Shown: piece after piece, positions 1 to 8,041 of the stretch
Layout: every line of letters begins with the position of its first letter
How positions within the stretch are numbered: the first letter of the stretch is position 1
Position numbers and translations under genes: made by a program
Origin: Phycisphaera mikurensis NBRC 102666
GTDB taxonomy: Bacteria; Planctomycetota; Phycisphaerae; Phycisphaerales; SM1A02
NCBI GenBank assembly: GCA_945878575.1
Contig: CAMDUB010000004.1
Span: forward strand, 28,880-92,879
Reading direction: 5' to 3'
DNA length: 64,000 nucleotides
Notes under the pieces: model-generated
Seen by the model: only the letters and a program-made list of their open reading frames with translations
What the model was told of the DNA's origin: nothing
Databases searched by the model: none

Positions 1-1
1 T

Positions 2-355
2 ACCAACACTTCCGGGTCGTGTCTTGGCTGGAAATCACTTGTTACTTCAGTTGTCATCGTGGGCGGCGCGTGCGCTTTACTTGCAGCGGGGAACGTAGCC
101 GCGCCCAATCCCGGTCGCTGCGTTGCCATGGGTCTCGACACCAGCGGGCGCGAATCGCGACTGCCAAAGCAAGTGATTGCCAATGCCACCAACCTCACCA
201 TCCGCGGTTCGATTCCATGCATGGACCAGGTGATGGCGTGGACCGTCGCCGGTCCGTACCGCGCATTCGAAGATGGGACCGTGGAGATGCTGGCGTCGCC
301 AGTACCGCCCTGCCAAGGCGGCGACTACTACGTATGGATTGCGTTTCCGAAGTAA
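2..355 (+). CDS. Exported/membrane-anchored hypothetical protein, 5' truncated
   Basis: The reading frame is open from the left edge to a TAA at 353-355, so the N-terminus lies outside the window. The first visible part contains a hydrophobic stretch (SLVTSVVIVGGACALLAAG) like a signal peptide or single membrane anchor. About 85 residues follow with four cysteines, including two late ones that could pair. A GTG at 59 could be a start, but it falls inside the hydrophobic stretch, so I prefer an upstream start. I do not recognise the family. It converges on the DUF805 gene. Confidence 0.5.
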   Translation, partial: TNTSGSCLGWKSLVTSVVIVGGACALLAAGNVAAPNPGRCVAMGLDTSGRESRLPKQVIANATNLTIRGSIPCMDQVMAWTVAGPYRAFEDGTVEMLASPVPPCQGGDYYVWIAFPK

Positions 356-373
356 CCGCCGAGCGCCGAGCGT

Positions 374-745
374 TTATGCAGCGGAAGTCTTCGGGTTGGG
401 ACCAAAGCGGTTCGTGCCGGGCGTGCTGTCCATCACCATGAAGATGAAGAAGATGATGGTGCCGAGCAATGGAAGCATATGGATGAAGATCCAAAGCCCG
501 GTGCGGTCCGTGTCATGCAGGCGGCGGAATACGACGGCCAGCCATGGCAGCGCCACCGCCAAACCGTAGATCGCACACAACGGTCCCGGTCCGTAATCAC
601 CAATGGCGTGCCCCATCACGCGGTCAATAGCCAGCAGGCCGGCATACACAAAGAAGTTCACAATCATGAACATCCAATACTCCATGCGTCGAGCGCGGCC
701 GGAGAAGCCGACGTAATTCTTGAAGACGGCGAGGTACCAGTTCAT
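374..745 (-). CDS. DUF805 family inner-membrane protein
   Basis: The 123-residue product has the features of the DUF805 (YhaH-like) family: an N-terminal NWYLAVFKNYVGFSGRARR block, then EYWMF and several hydrophobic segments, and a conserved FRRLHDTDRTG loop between membrane helices. The family is widespread but its biochemical role is not known. The start at 745 is preceded by GAAAGG at good spacing. An upstream in-frame ATG at 826 would add 27 charged residues not found in the family, so I rejected it. It faces the RuvB-like gene across a 336-base divergent gap. Confidence 0.85.
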   Translation of the reverse strand: MNWYLAVFKNYVGFSGRARRMEYWMFMIVNFFVYAGLLAIDRVMGHAIGDYGPGPLCAIYGLAVALPWLAVVFRRLHDTDRTGLWIFIHMLPLLGTIIFFIFMVMDSTPGTNRFGPNPKTSAA

Positions 746-1081
746 GCGGTGACCTTTCGATTGATCCTCCGGGAGTGTGCCCCGTTGGAGTGAATTCCGG
801 CGCATTGCCGGCGGGCGGTATTGCAAAGCGCTGCAACACCGAAGGTTGCGATGCTATGCGGAACAGAGCTCACCATGCCCCCCAACGACAAGTCATCCAC
901 AATCTGATGATCCGCCACGATCCGCGCTGATTTCACTTGCGCGCGCGGCGCTAGGAATTACCATCGTCGCCGATCGCACGTTCCGGAGCAATGCCTAACT
1001 CGAAACCACCGGCCGACTGCGGACGCTCCACGCTCGCATCGGAAGGACATGCTCGCGCACCAACCACTGAAGGAAAGACTC
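746..1081. other. Gap between divergent genes, no gene seen
   Basis: This stretch separates the starts of the DUF805 gene (minus) and the RuvB-like gene (plus), so it should hold promoters for both. I see no convincing -35/-10 pair, no hairpin with a T-run and no reading frame with protein-like composition. Short open frames exist on both strands but are Arg/Ser/Pro-rich, as expected for out-of-frame translation of GC-rich DNA. Confidence 0.5.
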
Positions 1082-2068
1082 ATGGACGAGTCAAGAAACG
1101 CTCACGCACGCGCAAACGCCAACGCCCACGCCAAAGTCAACGCAACGATGCTCGATCACACGCATCTTGTCGCGCCGACCCTGAGTCATCTTGGAGAATG
1201 CCCAGCCATCGGTCGCGCACTTTCAGCGATCGTTGAGCAATCCCTGCAGACTGGCAAGCGATTTCCGCACACGCTTCTCATTGGTGTCGCAGATAGTTCA
1301 AAGCGCATCATCGCTGCGACCATTGCTGCAGAGATGGCTGTGCCGATTCACTACATCGATTTAGTGCAGATTCGCAGTGGCGACGCTTTGCACGCGGTGC
1401 TCCGTCATGTGACAGCCGGGGCGATAGTCCTGATGAGCGGTATCGACTGCACCCACGAAGGGACCTTCGCTGACCTTGCACGTGCGGTCAACGGGCGTGA
1501 GCGACTCAAGGAACCGAGTCTCGCCTCGTGGATGCGCGAGATGACCCGTGAGGAATGGCAGAAGAACTCCCGGCAAGCCTCATTGAAATACGCAGATTTC
1601 ACCGTGATTTTGACTTGTCGTAAGAGCCACCCCGCCCACGCCACCTACCTGCGGTGGGTTGAGCGGCACTACTTCACCAAACAGTACGAAGGAGGCGAAG
1701 TTGCACGACTCAGCCGACTCTTTCGGCATACCGACCGAACCGTCGATGACGACGTGATCTGCCTCATTGCCAAGGTGACCACCACGTTCGGCGTCCGTAC
1801 TCTTGAGGCTGCAAATGCTATCGTCGAGCGAATGCGTAGCAGTGGCATTGAGCGCCTTGACAAGCGCACGTACGGCGAGCATTTTGAGGACATGTTCGCA
1901 GCGCTCCTCGACCCAAAGCGTGTCGCCGCATACAAGAAGAAACTGGAGCGTCTGGAACAGGCTGCCCGAAAGGCCGCCGTAGCGGAAGCAATGCAGCACA
2001 CCTCGACGGGCGCAACGACCAATGCGCCAGATGCTGCATCAAACATCAGCGGCGCGATCGCGGCGTGA
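1082..2068 (+). CDS. RuvB-like AAA+ fold protein with degenerate nucleotide-binding motifs
   Basis: The layout over residues 50-270 of 328 follows the Holliday-junction helicase subunit RuvB: a FPHTLLIG strand where RuvB has its Walker A strand, then IIAATIAAEMAVP, a GDALHAVLRHV segment and an AIVLMSGID strand in the Walker B position. The Walker A loop reads GVADSSKR instead of GxxGxGK[ST], and the Walker B acidic pair is missing, so ATP hydrolysis is unlikely. The C-terminus is a basic, helix-rich tail around KKKLERLEQAARKAA. The start at 1082 is chosen because AAGGAAAG precedes it; an ATG at 1049 is in frame. No partner gene (ruvA, ruvC) is adjacent. It could be a divergent AAA+ protein of another clade. 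Confidence 0.6.
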   Translation: MDESRNAHARANANAHAKVNATMLDHTHLVAPTLSHLGECPAIGRALSAIVEQSLQTGKRFPHTLLIGVADSSKRIIAATIAAEMAVPIHYIDLVQIRSGDALHAVLRHVTAGAIVLMSGIDCTHEGTFADLARAVNGRERLKEPSLASWMREMTREEWQKNSRQASLKYADFTVILTCRKSHPAHATYLRWVERHYFTKQYEGGEVARLSRLFRHTDRTVDDDVICLIAKVTTTFGVRTLEAANAIVERMRSSGIERLDKRTYGEHFEDMFAALLDPKRVAAYKKKLERLEQAARKAAVAEAMQHTSTGATTNAPDAASNISGAIAA

Positions 2069-2182
2069 AGCGGTGTAGAGATCCCTGAACAGATTGTTCA
2101 TGAGTGTCTGTGCGCGGCACATGGCACGCCCGAAACGGCGTCGAGGAACCGAAAGCGCATATGAACTACAAAGAGCCTCGAA

Positions 2183-3778
2183 TTACCGCCCCGTAAACGG
2201 CGCTGTCCCCAATTCCACGCCTGGGTTCTTTTGGGTGAAGTAGCGCATCGGCCACTCATCAGAGAAGAGCACCATCGGCCGACCCTCGTGATCTTCGGCG
2301 AGGCTTGCATCAGCAAAGACCTCCGGATGGAAGTCCGCTGGCGCCCCGTCCTTCTTCCACCAGCGCGCCAGTTTCCAACGCGTCGGCTCCAACCGGCATT
2401 CCGCGCTGTACTCGCTCTCCATTCGATACTGCAGCACCTCAAACTGCAGCGGACCAACCGCAGCAAGTACGGGGCGCCGCACCATGCCACCCGGACCGCT
2501 GAGCATGTGGTACTGCCGCACCACGCCTTCTTGCAGCAACTGCTTCAGACCAAGCGCGTACTTCTTGGCATTACCAGCGCTCGGATTATGAATGTACGAG
2601 AAGCACTCCGGCACAAATGACGGCATCTCGTTGTAGCAAATGCTTCGATCCGTAGTGAGCGTGTCACCGATGCCAAGCGAATCATGACCAACAATGCCGA
2701 CCACGTCGCCGGCAAGCCCTTCGTCCACCGTTTCACGATCACGCCCAAACAGGCGCTGCGCGTTGTTGAGTTTGATCTTGCGACCACTCTGCACATGAAG
2801 GACGGTCATTTCACGTTCAAATCCACCACTCACCACGCGTACAAATGCAATGCGATCGCGGTGGCGCGGATCCATATTCGCCTGAATCTTGAACACAAAT
2901 CCACTGAAGGCAGGATCCTCAGGCATCACCATCCGGTCGCCGGAGCACCGCGGACCGGGTCCCTGCGAATGCGCTAAGAAACCGTCGAGCAACAGCTGCA
3001 CACCGAAGTTATTCATAGCGCTTCCGAAGTACACGGGCGTGATTTCGCCACGCTGCACGCGCTCTTGGTCAAACGAATCACCAAGGCTGCCAAGCAGCTC
3101 AATTTCTTCGCGCGCCTTGGCATACACATCCGCATCAATCTTCTGAACGATGAACGGATCGTCAATACCCATCACCTTCACCGGCGCGGCCTGCGCGTTC
3201 TTGGCGGCGCGCTCGAATAGGTGGACCTGCTTCTCAAGACGGTCGTACACGCCACGGAACTCAGGACCATTGCCAAGCGGCCAGTTCACTGGGAACGGCG
3301 CAATACCGAGCGCCTTCTCCAAGTCATCCAGCAACTGCAGCGGTTCGCGCGTGGGGCGATCGCACTTATTCATGAAGGTGAAGATCGGCACACCGCGACG
3401 TCGGCACACTTCAAACAGTTTGCGCGTCTGCGTCTCGATACCCTTACCGGCATCAATCACCATGATCGCGGCATCAACAGCCGTGAGCACGCGGTAGGTG
3501 TCCTCACTAAAGTCATTGTGGCCCGGCGTATCAAGAAGGTTGATGCGAAAGTTGTCGTAGTCAAACTGCAGCACGGTGCTGGAGATGGAGATGCCGCGCT
3601 GGCGCTCCAGTTCCATCCAGTCACTGGTAGTGGCGCGCTGGTTCTTGCGCGCGGTGATCGAGCCGGCTAACTCAAGCGCTCCGCCATAGAGCAGCAGTTT
3701 CTCCGTAAGCGTGGTCTTGCCGGCATCCGGGTGAGAGATGATGGCGAACGTACGACGAGGGAGCGTGGCGGAAGACAT
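2183..3778 (-). CDS. prfC: Peptide chain release factor 3 (RF3)
   Basis: RF3 is a GTPase that recycles RF1/RF2 from the ribosome after termination. The 531-residue length matches the family (about 529). The G-domain motifs are all visible: HPDAGKTT near residue 17, RGISISS in switch I, DTPGH near 90 and NKCD near 140. The RF3 signatures FPVNWPLG and FPVN-region insertion follow. The start at 3778 gives MSSATLPRRTFAI, the normal RF3 N-terminus; a longer frame up to 3856 adds 26 residues without similarity. It is transcribed alone, converging on the RuvB-like gene. Confidence 0.96.
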   Translation of the reverse strand: MSSATLPRRTFAIISHPDAGKTTLTEKLLLYGGALELAGSITARKNQRATTSDWMELERQRGISISSTVLQFDYDNFRINLLDTPGHNDFSEDTYRVLTAVDAAIMVIDAGKGIETQTRKLFEVCRRRGVPIFTFMNKCDRPTREPLQLLDDLEKALGIAPFPVNWPLGNGPEFRGVYDRLEKQVHLFERAAKNAQAAPVKVMGIDDPFIVQKIDADVYAKAREEIELLGSLGDSFDQERVQRGEITPVYFGSAMNNFGVQLLLDGFLAHSQGPGPRCSGDRMVMPEDPAFSGFVFKIQANMDPRHRDRIAFVRVVSGGFEREMTVLHVQSGRKIKLNNAQRLFGRDRETVDEGLAGDVVGIVGHDSLGIGDTLTTDRSICYNEMPSFVPECFSYIHNPSAGNAKKYALGLKQLLQEGVVRQYHMLSGPGGMVRRPVLAAVGPLQFEVLQYRMESEYSAECRLEPTRWKLARWWKKDGAPADFHPEVFADASLAEDHEGRPMVLFSDEWPMRYFTQKNPGVELGTAPFTGR

Positions 3779-3880
3779 GGAGGGAGCCAATGGTACGGCT
3801 CCTTGGGGCAACACGGGCTGCCGCTGTTGCAACTGCCAACCCGAGTAATACCGCACTCCGATTGACCACCAGTGAACCGG

Positions 3881-4160
3881 TCACCCGTCGAGTGGCCTGC
3901 GGCGCAACTGCTCAAAGTCCGCCAAATCCTGCGGTCGGCCAGCGGCAACTTTGCTTCATATCAGTGACTCACGATCAATGAACGCAATGTCCAGCGTGTC
4001 AGCACGCAGCATGACCACACCAAAGATCAAGATCACCCGTGGTCCTGGGGCGTGCGTGGAGGCTCACCGCAAAGCCCCCGAACACCAACGTCCGCGCACC
4101 ATGGCGCTCGCAGCACTTCAAGAACGCGAGGAATTCGTTCGGCCACATGATCGCGTCCAT
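3881..4160 (-). pseudogene. Decayed nucleotidyltransferase (DUF6036/MNT-like), internally deleted
   Basis: From ATG 4160 the frame reads like the start of small nucleotidyltransferases: PNEFLAFLKCCERHGARTLV, then FGGFAVSLHARPRTTGDLDLW, with the GG and DLD of the MNT active site. Homology stops abruptly and the frame ends at 3999. The C-terminal part is still readable in another frame from about 4018 to 3881: DIAFIDRESLI, an in-frame TGA at 3956-3958, then SKVAAGRPQDLADFEQL. In intact relatives the tail reads LIRNKRAxGRxQDLADxEAL. So most of the middle is deleted, the frame is shifted, and one codon (probably CGA) became TGA. Not functional. Confidence 0.7.
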
Positions 4161-4296
4161 AGGTTGCCTCTCGCAGGAATAAGGCGGCCGCAATTCGCTC
4201 AACATCCGACTTCAGCGCCCACTCATGCACCGCGTCGCGGGCCGAAGTGACCGATAGAACCTCGAAGTATGTGCGGTCAAATGTTGGCCGATCCAT
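4033..4296 (-). CDS. Companion small protein of the nucleotidyltransferase module, probably remnant
   Basis: The first 60 residues (DRTYFEVLSV, then WALKSDVERIAAALFLREATYG) resemble the small proteins, about 60-80 residues, commonly encoded just upstream of DUF6036-type nucleotidyltransferases, with the usual pattern of a short strand, a tryptophan, then xSxEERLxAxxxLRRxxYG. These pairs are thought to act like toxin-antitoxin modules, which is an inference. The reading frame runs on across the downstream gene's start (4160) without its expected stop. The last 20-25 residues are therefore out-of-frame translation of the nucleotidyltransferase, suggesting this gene is also damaged or lost its stop codon. 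No Shine-Dalgarno is visible. Confidence 0.5.
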   Translation of the reverse strand: MDRPTFDRTYFEVLSVTSARDAVHEWALKSDVERIAAALFLREATYGRDHVAERIPRVLEVLRAPWCADVGVRGLCGEPPRTPQDHG

Positions 4297-4512
4297 GCAG
4301 GCATCATACGGCGATTCGTCAACGAGTCTGCGTTCTGTACGCTCGCTTTGCCATTACGGGCACTTCGGACAGTCGCTTGGAAACTTGAGCGTGGCGTTGT
4401 ACGGGGCACCTACACCCGAATTGCAGGACAGCGTTGGCCAGCAACTGCAATACTCGATGGAGTCACAGATCCACGAGTCGTAGAGGCATCCGCGATTCCT
4501 GCACAGAGCCGC

Positions 4513-7473
4513 TCATCGCCGCCCGCCACCACCGCGCCCAACGCCCATGCGCATGCCGCCACCACCACGACCGTAGCCGCCGTAACCGCCATATCCACCA
4601 CCGTAGTAGCCCCCGTAGTAGCCATTGCCTGGCCACATGCCCATCCATGTGTAGTGCGGATTCTGACCGCCGACCATGCCGTAGCCGAACATGCTGTAGT
4701 TGCGCGTCTGTCCGCCGCCGGTGTACCCGCTGACTGGACCGCCGCCGTGCTCGTACTTGGCGTAACCATCGCGATCCTCATAGCGCTGGTATCCCGATGG
4801 ATTTGAGTAGCCACCGTTTCCCGAGTCTTCATCGGAACGAACGATGCCACGAGCACCGGTGTATCCACTCAGTTCACCGTAGCCACGCTGACCGTTGGAC
4901 CATGTGGAATTTTCGTTGGTGGATCCATTGCGTTGATCCCAACCGCCGCCGTTCCACGTTCCACCGCGCGCGTATTGCGATGAATTCCGACCAGCGTTTC
5001 CAGGCTGCAATCCTTCGTTTCGATCCGCGTAATTCGTTTCACCGCGCGCGAACGCGCCGCGCGGGCTGCCGTCGAAATTATGGTTTGGATCCGGGCGGAA
5101 GTCATCCATCGTTGATGATCGCGCATTGGACGTTGCTGCGGTTGAACCATCGCGTTCTTGGAATTGACCTGCAGCACCATTGTTGTTTGCCATCGCGCCC
5201 GCGTTGCCGGCGTTGTTTGAACCTCCAGCGACAGCGTTCGCGGAACCGTCCCCCGAAGCCCTGCTCCACCCACCGTCAGCGCGCGCGAAACTCTGCGTTC
5301 CGCGCTGCTGCATGACTTGACCATCACGGGTCGCGGACACATCATCATTGACACCGCCCGCGTGTCGCCACTGCGCTGCGTTTGCGGTGTTCGCAGATGT
5401 GGTCGCCGCACCGTTCGCCACTGCTGCACCCGCACCTGTCCCCGCGCCGGCCCCCGCGCGCGACGATGCCGCCTTCGAGAACTGATTGATGTCCCCCGCT
5501 GCCGCCGCGCGGTTGTAACTGCGCGCCGCATCACTCCACGCGCGGCGATATGCGCCGCTCCAATGATTCATCCACCATCCATCAGTGCCACGCCAACCCC
5601 ATGGGTGATAGCCCCAGTGCCAGGATCCACCGTAGCCCATGCCCAATGCATAGCTCAGTCCAAAGGAACGCCCGGGCCCCCACCAACCGTTGCACGCCCA
5701 GGTCGGTGCGCATTGCAATCCGTACTCGCCCCAACCGGGCGCAGTCTCATACATCCAGCCGGCGTAGCCGAAATTTGGCCAACTTCCATAGGTTCCTGGG
5801 TAACCCAAGTAATCATTGCCAGCCACGCCCGGAGCCGTCATGCCGGTTGTTGCGTATCCAGTTCCATAGGAAACGATTCCGTTGTTTGCATAGCTATTCA
5901 TATAGCCAGCCGTGAATCCAAAGGTCACCGTGTCGGCAGTTGAACCCATGACGCGCACGAAGGTCACTCCGTAGACCGGCGAACTCGGCGGCATCACGTA
6001 CATCAACTGCGGCACTGCATCGCACAACACCCACGGTCCGGTGGCAGCGTCGGAAGTGAACCACGCTGCATCTTGGCACAGGTAGTACGAGCCCTCACAG
6101 AGAATCAGTGGCGAACTTGCGTTGGTTGCCCAACTCAAACTCGTTCCATCAATCGCTACGAAACGCGCCGCACCACCGATTGTTGAGAGCGATGCCTTTG
6201 CCTTCGATCGATCCAAGGTGGCAACGTGAGGAACTGACTGCTGATAGATCGCATCATTTGCAGCGGATGTTCCTGGTACTGCCGCCAGCACATTGCCCCA
6301 CGTTCCCTTCGGATCGATCGCCGCGAACGATGATGGCAGCGCGGATGGCTTGACGTAGCTCCACGGACCGTTCATCAAATCACCGCTCGTGAACCAACGG
6401 CCTGAGGCAAGCAAATACCAAGTGTTCGATGCCGTTGCAGTGAAGAGATCACAGTTTGCATTTGATATCGCGAAGAGACCGTCGGCTACCTGCGCCAAAT
6501 TGGGCGCACCGTTGATCGACACCATGCAGAGCGGACTGGTACTGACCACGATTTCAGGAAGTTGACTGGAAGGCCCCGCTGCGGGCGCTGAGTTTCCAGG
6601 CGTGGCCGCACTTGAACCGTCCGGTTGCACTGCGGCGGCGCTGGACCCGCTCGACTGCGCGGCGCCTGTGCTCCGCGGCAATGCTGCATTGATGGCGCTT
6701 GCCACCGAATCAGCGGGCGCCGTACCGCTGGTGAATGGACCGCTGAAACTGGATGCATGCATCCACGTACTGTCGCCCACCCGCGTGAACCAGGTGTTAC
6801 TTGCGGAATCGAATGCCAAGAGCGATGGCGTGTTCTGTGCAATACCAACGCCCGATCCGACATCACGAAGTACGGGCGCCCCGTCAAGGAGCAGCAACAC
6901 GGCAGGATGATCAATGACTCGAATCGTCGGCGCTGCATTTCCCATCGGCGCCGCGTCCGCCTGCAACGATGTCACTTGCATGTTCTCCAGCACCACTGAA
7001 CGCTGAACAGTGAACGTTGCACTGGCGAGCATCTGTTGCAGAATCGCCGTGGTGGCCGTGGAATCTTGGCTGCCTGCCAACTGCACGCGCGTCACTTGCA
7101 TGCCGGAAACCTGAATGAGTCCAGCGGCAAGGTCATTATCCAGTGTGGCGCTGAAGAACATCGCTCCATAGGTGCGTTGTGCGCCAGGCGTTGCAATCCG
7201 GAAGGCTGCGCGACCGGTACTTGTCGTACCGATAATGGACTCAAACTGCGGGGTGTACAGGGTGTAGACCGAGCCGTTCACTGCCGCGACCTGCGGCCAG
7301 AAGGTCTCGCCATTGTCTTGGTCGGGCGCGGGCGGCAGGTTGTCAGGATGGGTGAGCCCAGGTGCGATCGAATACTCGCCAGAAACTTGCGCGCTGGCGT
7401 GACCGACCGCTAGGCACAGCATCGCAAAGGCAGTGGCGGCGGACATATAGGAACGGTGCGTGGGGTTGCCCAT
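4513..7473 (-). CDS. Large secreted protein with Gly/Tyr/Arg-rich C-terminus
   Basis: The 986-residue product starts with a signal peptide (about residues 1-26, ending GHASA before QVSG). The N-terminal half, to about residue 530, contains a repeated layout in which a bound small domain reads VLLLLDGAPVLRDV and later TFTATASNTWYLLASGRWF. This resembles proteins annotated as carbohydrate-binding family V/XII in proteobacteria and planctomycetes. The middle is rich in Trp/Gly/His. The C-terminal 350 residues are low-complexity Ala/Asn/Gly followed by YGG and RGGGG runs ending in GRR. Start at 7473 (ATG preceded by GAGGGA); GTG 7494 and ATG 7446 are alternatives. A role in the envelope or matrix is inference. 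Confidence 0.65.
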   Translation of the reverse strand: MGNPTHRSYMSAATAFAMLCLAVGHASAQVSGEYSIAPGLTHPDNLPPAPDQDNGETFWPQVAAVNGSVYTLYTPQFESIIGTTSTGRAAFRIATPGAQRTYGAMFFSATLDNDLAAGLIQVSGMQVTRVQLAGSQDSTATTAILQQMLASATFTVQRSVVLENMQVTSLQADAAPMGNAAPTIRVIDHPAVLLLLDGAPVLRDVGSGVGIAQNTPSLLAFDSASNTWFTRVGDSTWMHASSFSGPFTSGTAPADSVASAINAALPRSTGAAQSSGSSAAAVQPDGSSAATPGNSAPAAGPSSQLPEIVVSTSPLCMVSINGAPNLAQVADGLFAISNANCDLFTATASNTWYLLASGRWFTSGDLMNGPWSYVKPSALPSSFAAIDPKGTWGNVLAAVPGTSAANDAIYQQSVPHVATLDRSKAKASLSTIGGAARFVAIDGTSLSWATNASSPLILCEGSYYLCQDAAWFTSDAATGPWVLCDAVPQLMYVMPPSSPVYGVTFVRVMGSTADTVTFGFTAGYMNSYANNGIVSYGTGYATTGMTAPGVAGNDYLGYPGTYGSWPNFGYAGWMYETAPGWGEYGLQCAPTWACNGWWGPGRSFGLSYALGMGYGGSWHWGYHPWGWRGTDGWWMNHWSGAYRRAWSDAARSYNRAAAAGDINQFSKAASSRAGAGAGTGAGAAVANGAATTSANTANAAQWRHAGGVNDDVSATRDGQVMQQRGTQSFARADGGWSRASGDGSANAVAGGSNNAGNAGAMANNNGAAGQFQERDGSTAATSNARSSTMDDFRPDPNHNFDGSPRGAFARGETNYADRNEGLQPGNAGRNSSQYARGGTWNGGGWDQRNGSTNENSTWSNGQRGYGELSGYTGARGIVRSDEDSGNGGYSNPSGYQRYEDRDGYAKYEHGGGPVSGYTGGGQTRNYSMFGYGMVGGQNPHYTWMGMWPGNGYYGGYYGGGYGGYGGYGRGGGGMRMGVGRGGGGRR

Positions 7474-7693
7474 TCCCTCATGGTATGTACCCACGGCGTG
7501 GATGACCGAGGGGAGGAAACGCGTGGCAGATTGCTCAATTCTTCATTGAAAATGTAAGTTTTAGCTCCGGACTTGGTCATCCGAACATGGCGGGTCGGCC
7601 GCTGCGACACAGCGCATTCTTAACCGAATTAAGACAGTGCTCGACCATGAAATCACGAAAGTGCCAAGTAACTTCTTAGAGTCTTTGAGATGG

Positions 7694-8041
7694 ATGAGTA
7701 CACACATGAGCGAACCAATCAAGTCAATACCTGATGGAGTCGTTGTGGTTCTTACGGGCCGCCTCGATTCCAAGAACGCTGCAGAGACGCTCACCATGAT
7801 TCGTGCGGTCATGAATCCCAGTGCGAAGCGGGTGGTCTTTGACCTCACTGCCCTGGTATTTATGGCGTCAGCAGGTCTTGGCGTGCTTGTGCAATCGGCG
7901 GGACTCGCCAAGGCAAATGGTGGAAGCGTTCATCACTTTGGAGCCAGCCCCGCCATCATTCAGTTGCTGCGGATTGCCGGGTTGGGATCGGTGATCACGC
8001 CGTACCAAGTACAACCCGAGTCAACCAAGGCACCCGCTTGA
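7694..8041 (+). CDS. STAS-domain anti-sigma factor antagonist-like protein
   Basis: A 115-residue STAS-domain protein: GVVVVLTGRLDSKNA at the N-terminus, then VVFDLTALVFMASAGLGVLV, where the serine before AGLG corresponds to the phosphorylatable residue of SpoIIAA-type antagonists (usual DSSGLG). Such proteins bind anti-sigma factors or other regulators. No anti-sigma kinase is adjacent. Instead the stop overlaps the TTG start of the Na/Pi cotransporter-like gene (TTGA at 8038-8041), which points to coupled translation and possible control of the transporter. Start at 7694 is uncertain; ATG 7706 and ATG 7637 are in frame. Confidence 0.8.
   Translation: MSTHMSEPIKSIPDGVVVVLTGRLDSKNAAETLTMIRAVMNPSAKRVVFDLTALVFMASAGLGVLVQSAGLAKANGGSVHHFGASPAIIQLLRIAGLGSVITPYQVQPESTKAPA

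Noticed and set aside
4540..4640. Repetitive ccgccgtaa/ccaccac stretch as a DNA repeat element
   Set aside because: It is simply the coding sequence of the Gly/Tyr-rich tail of the large secreted protein.
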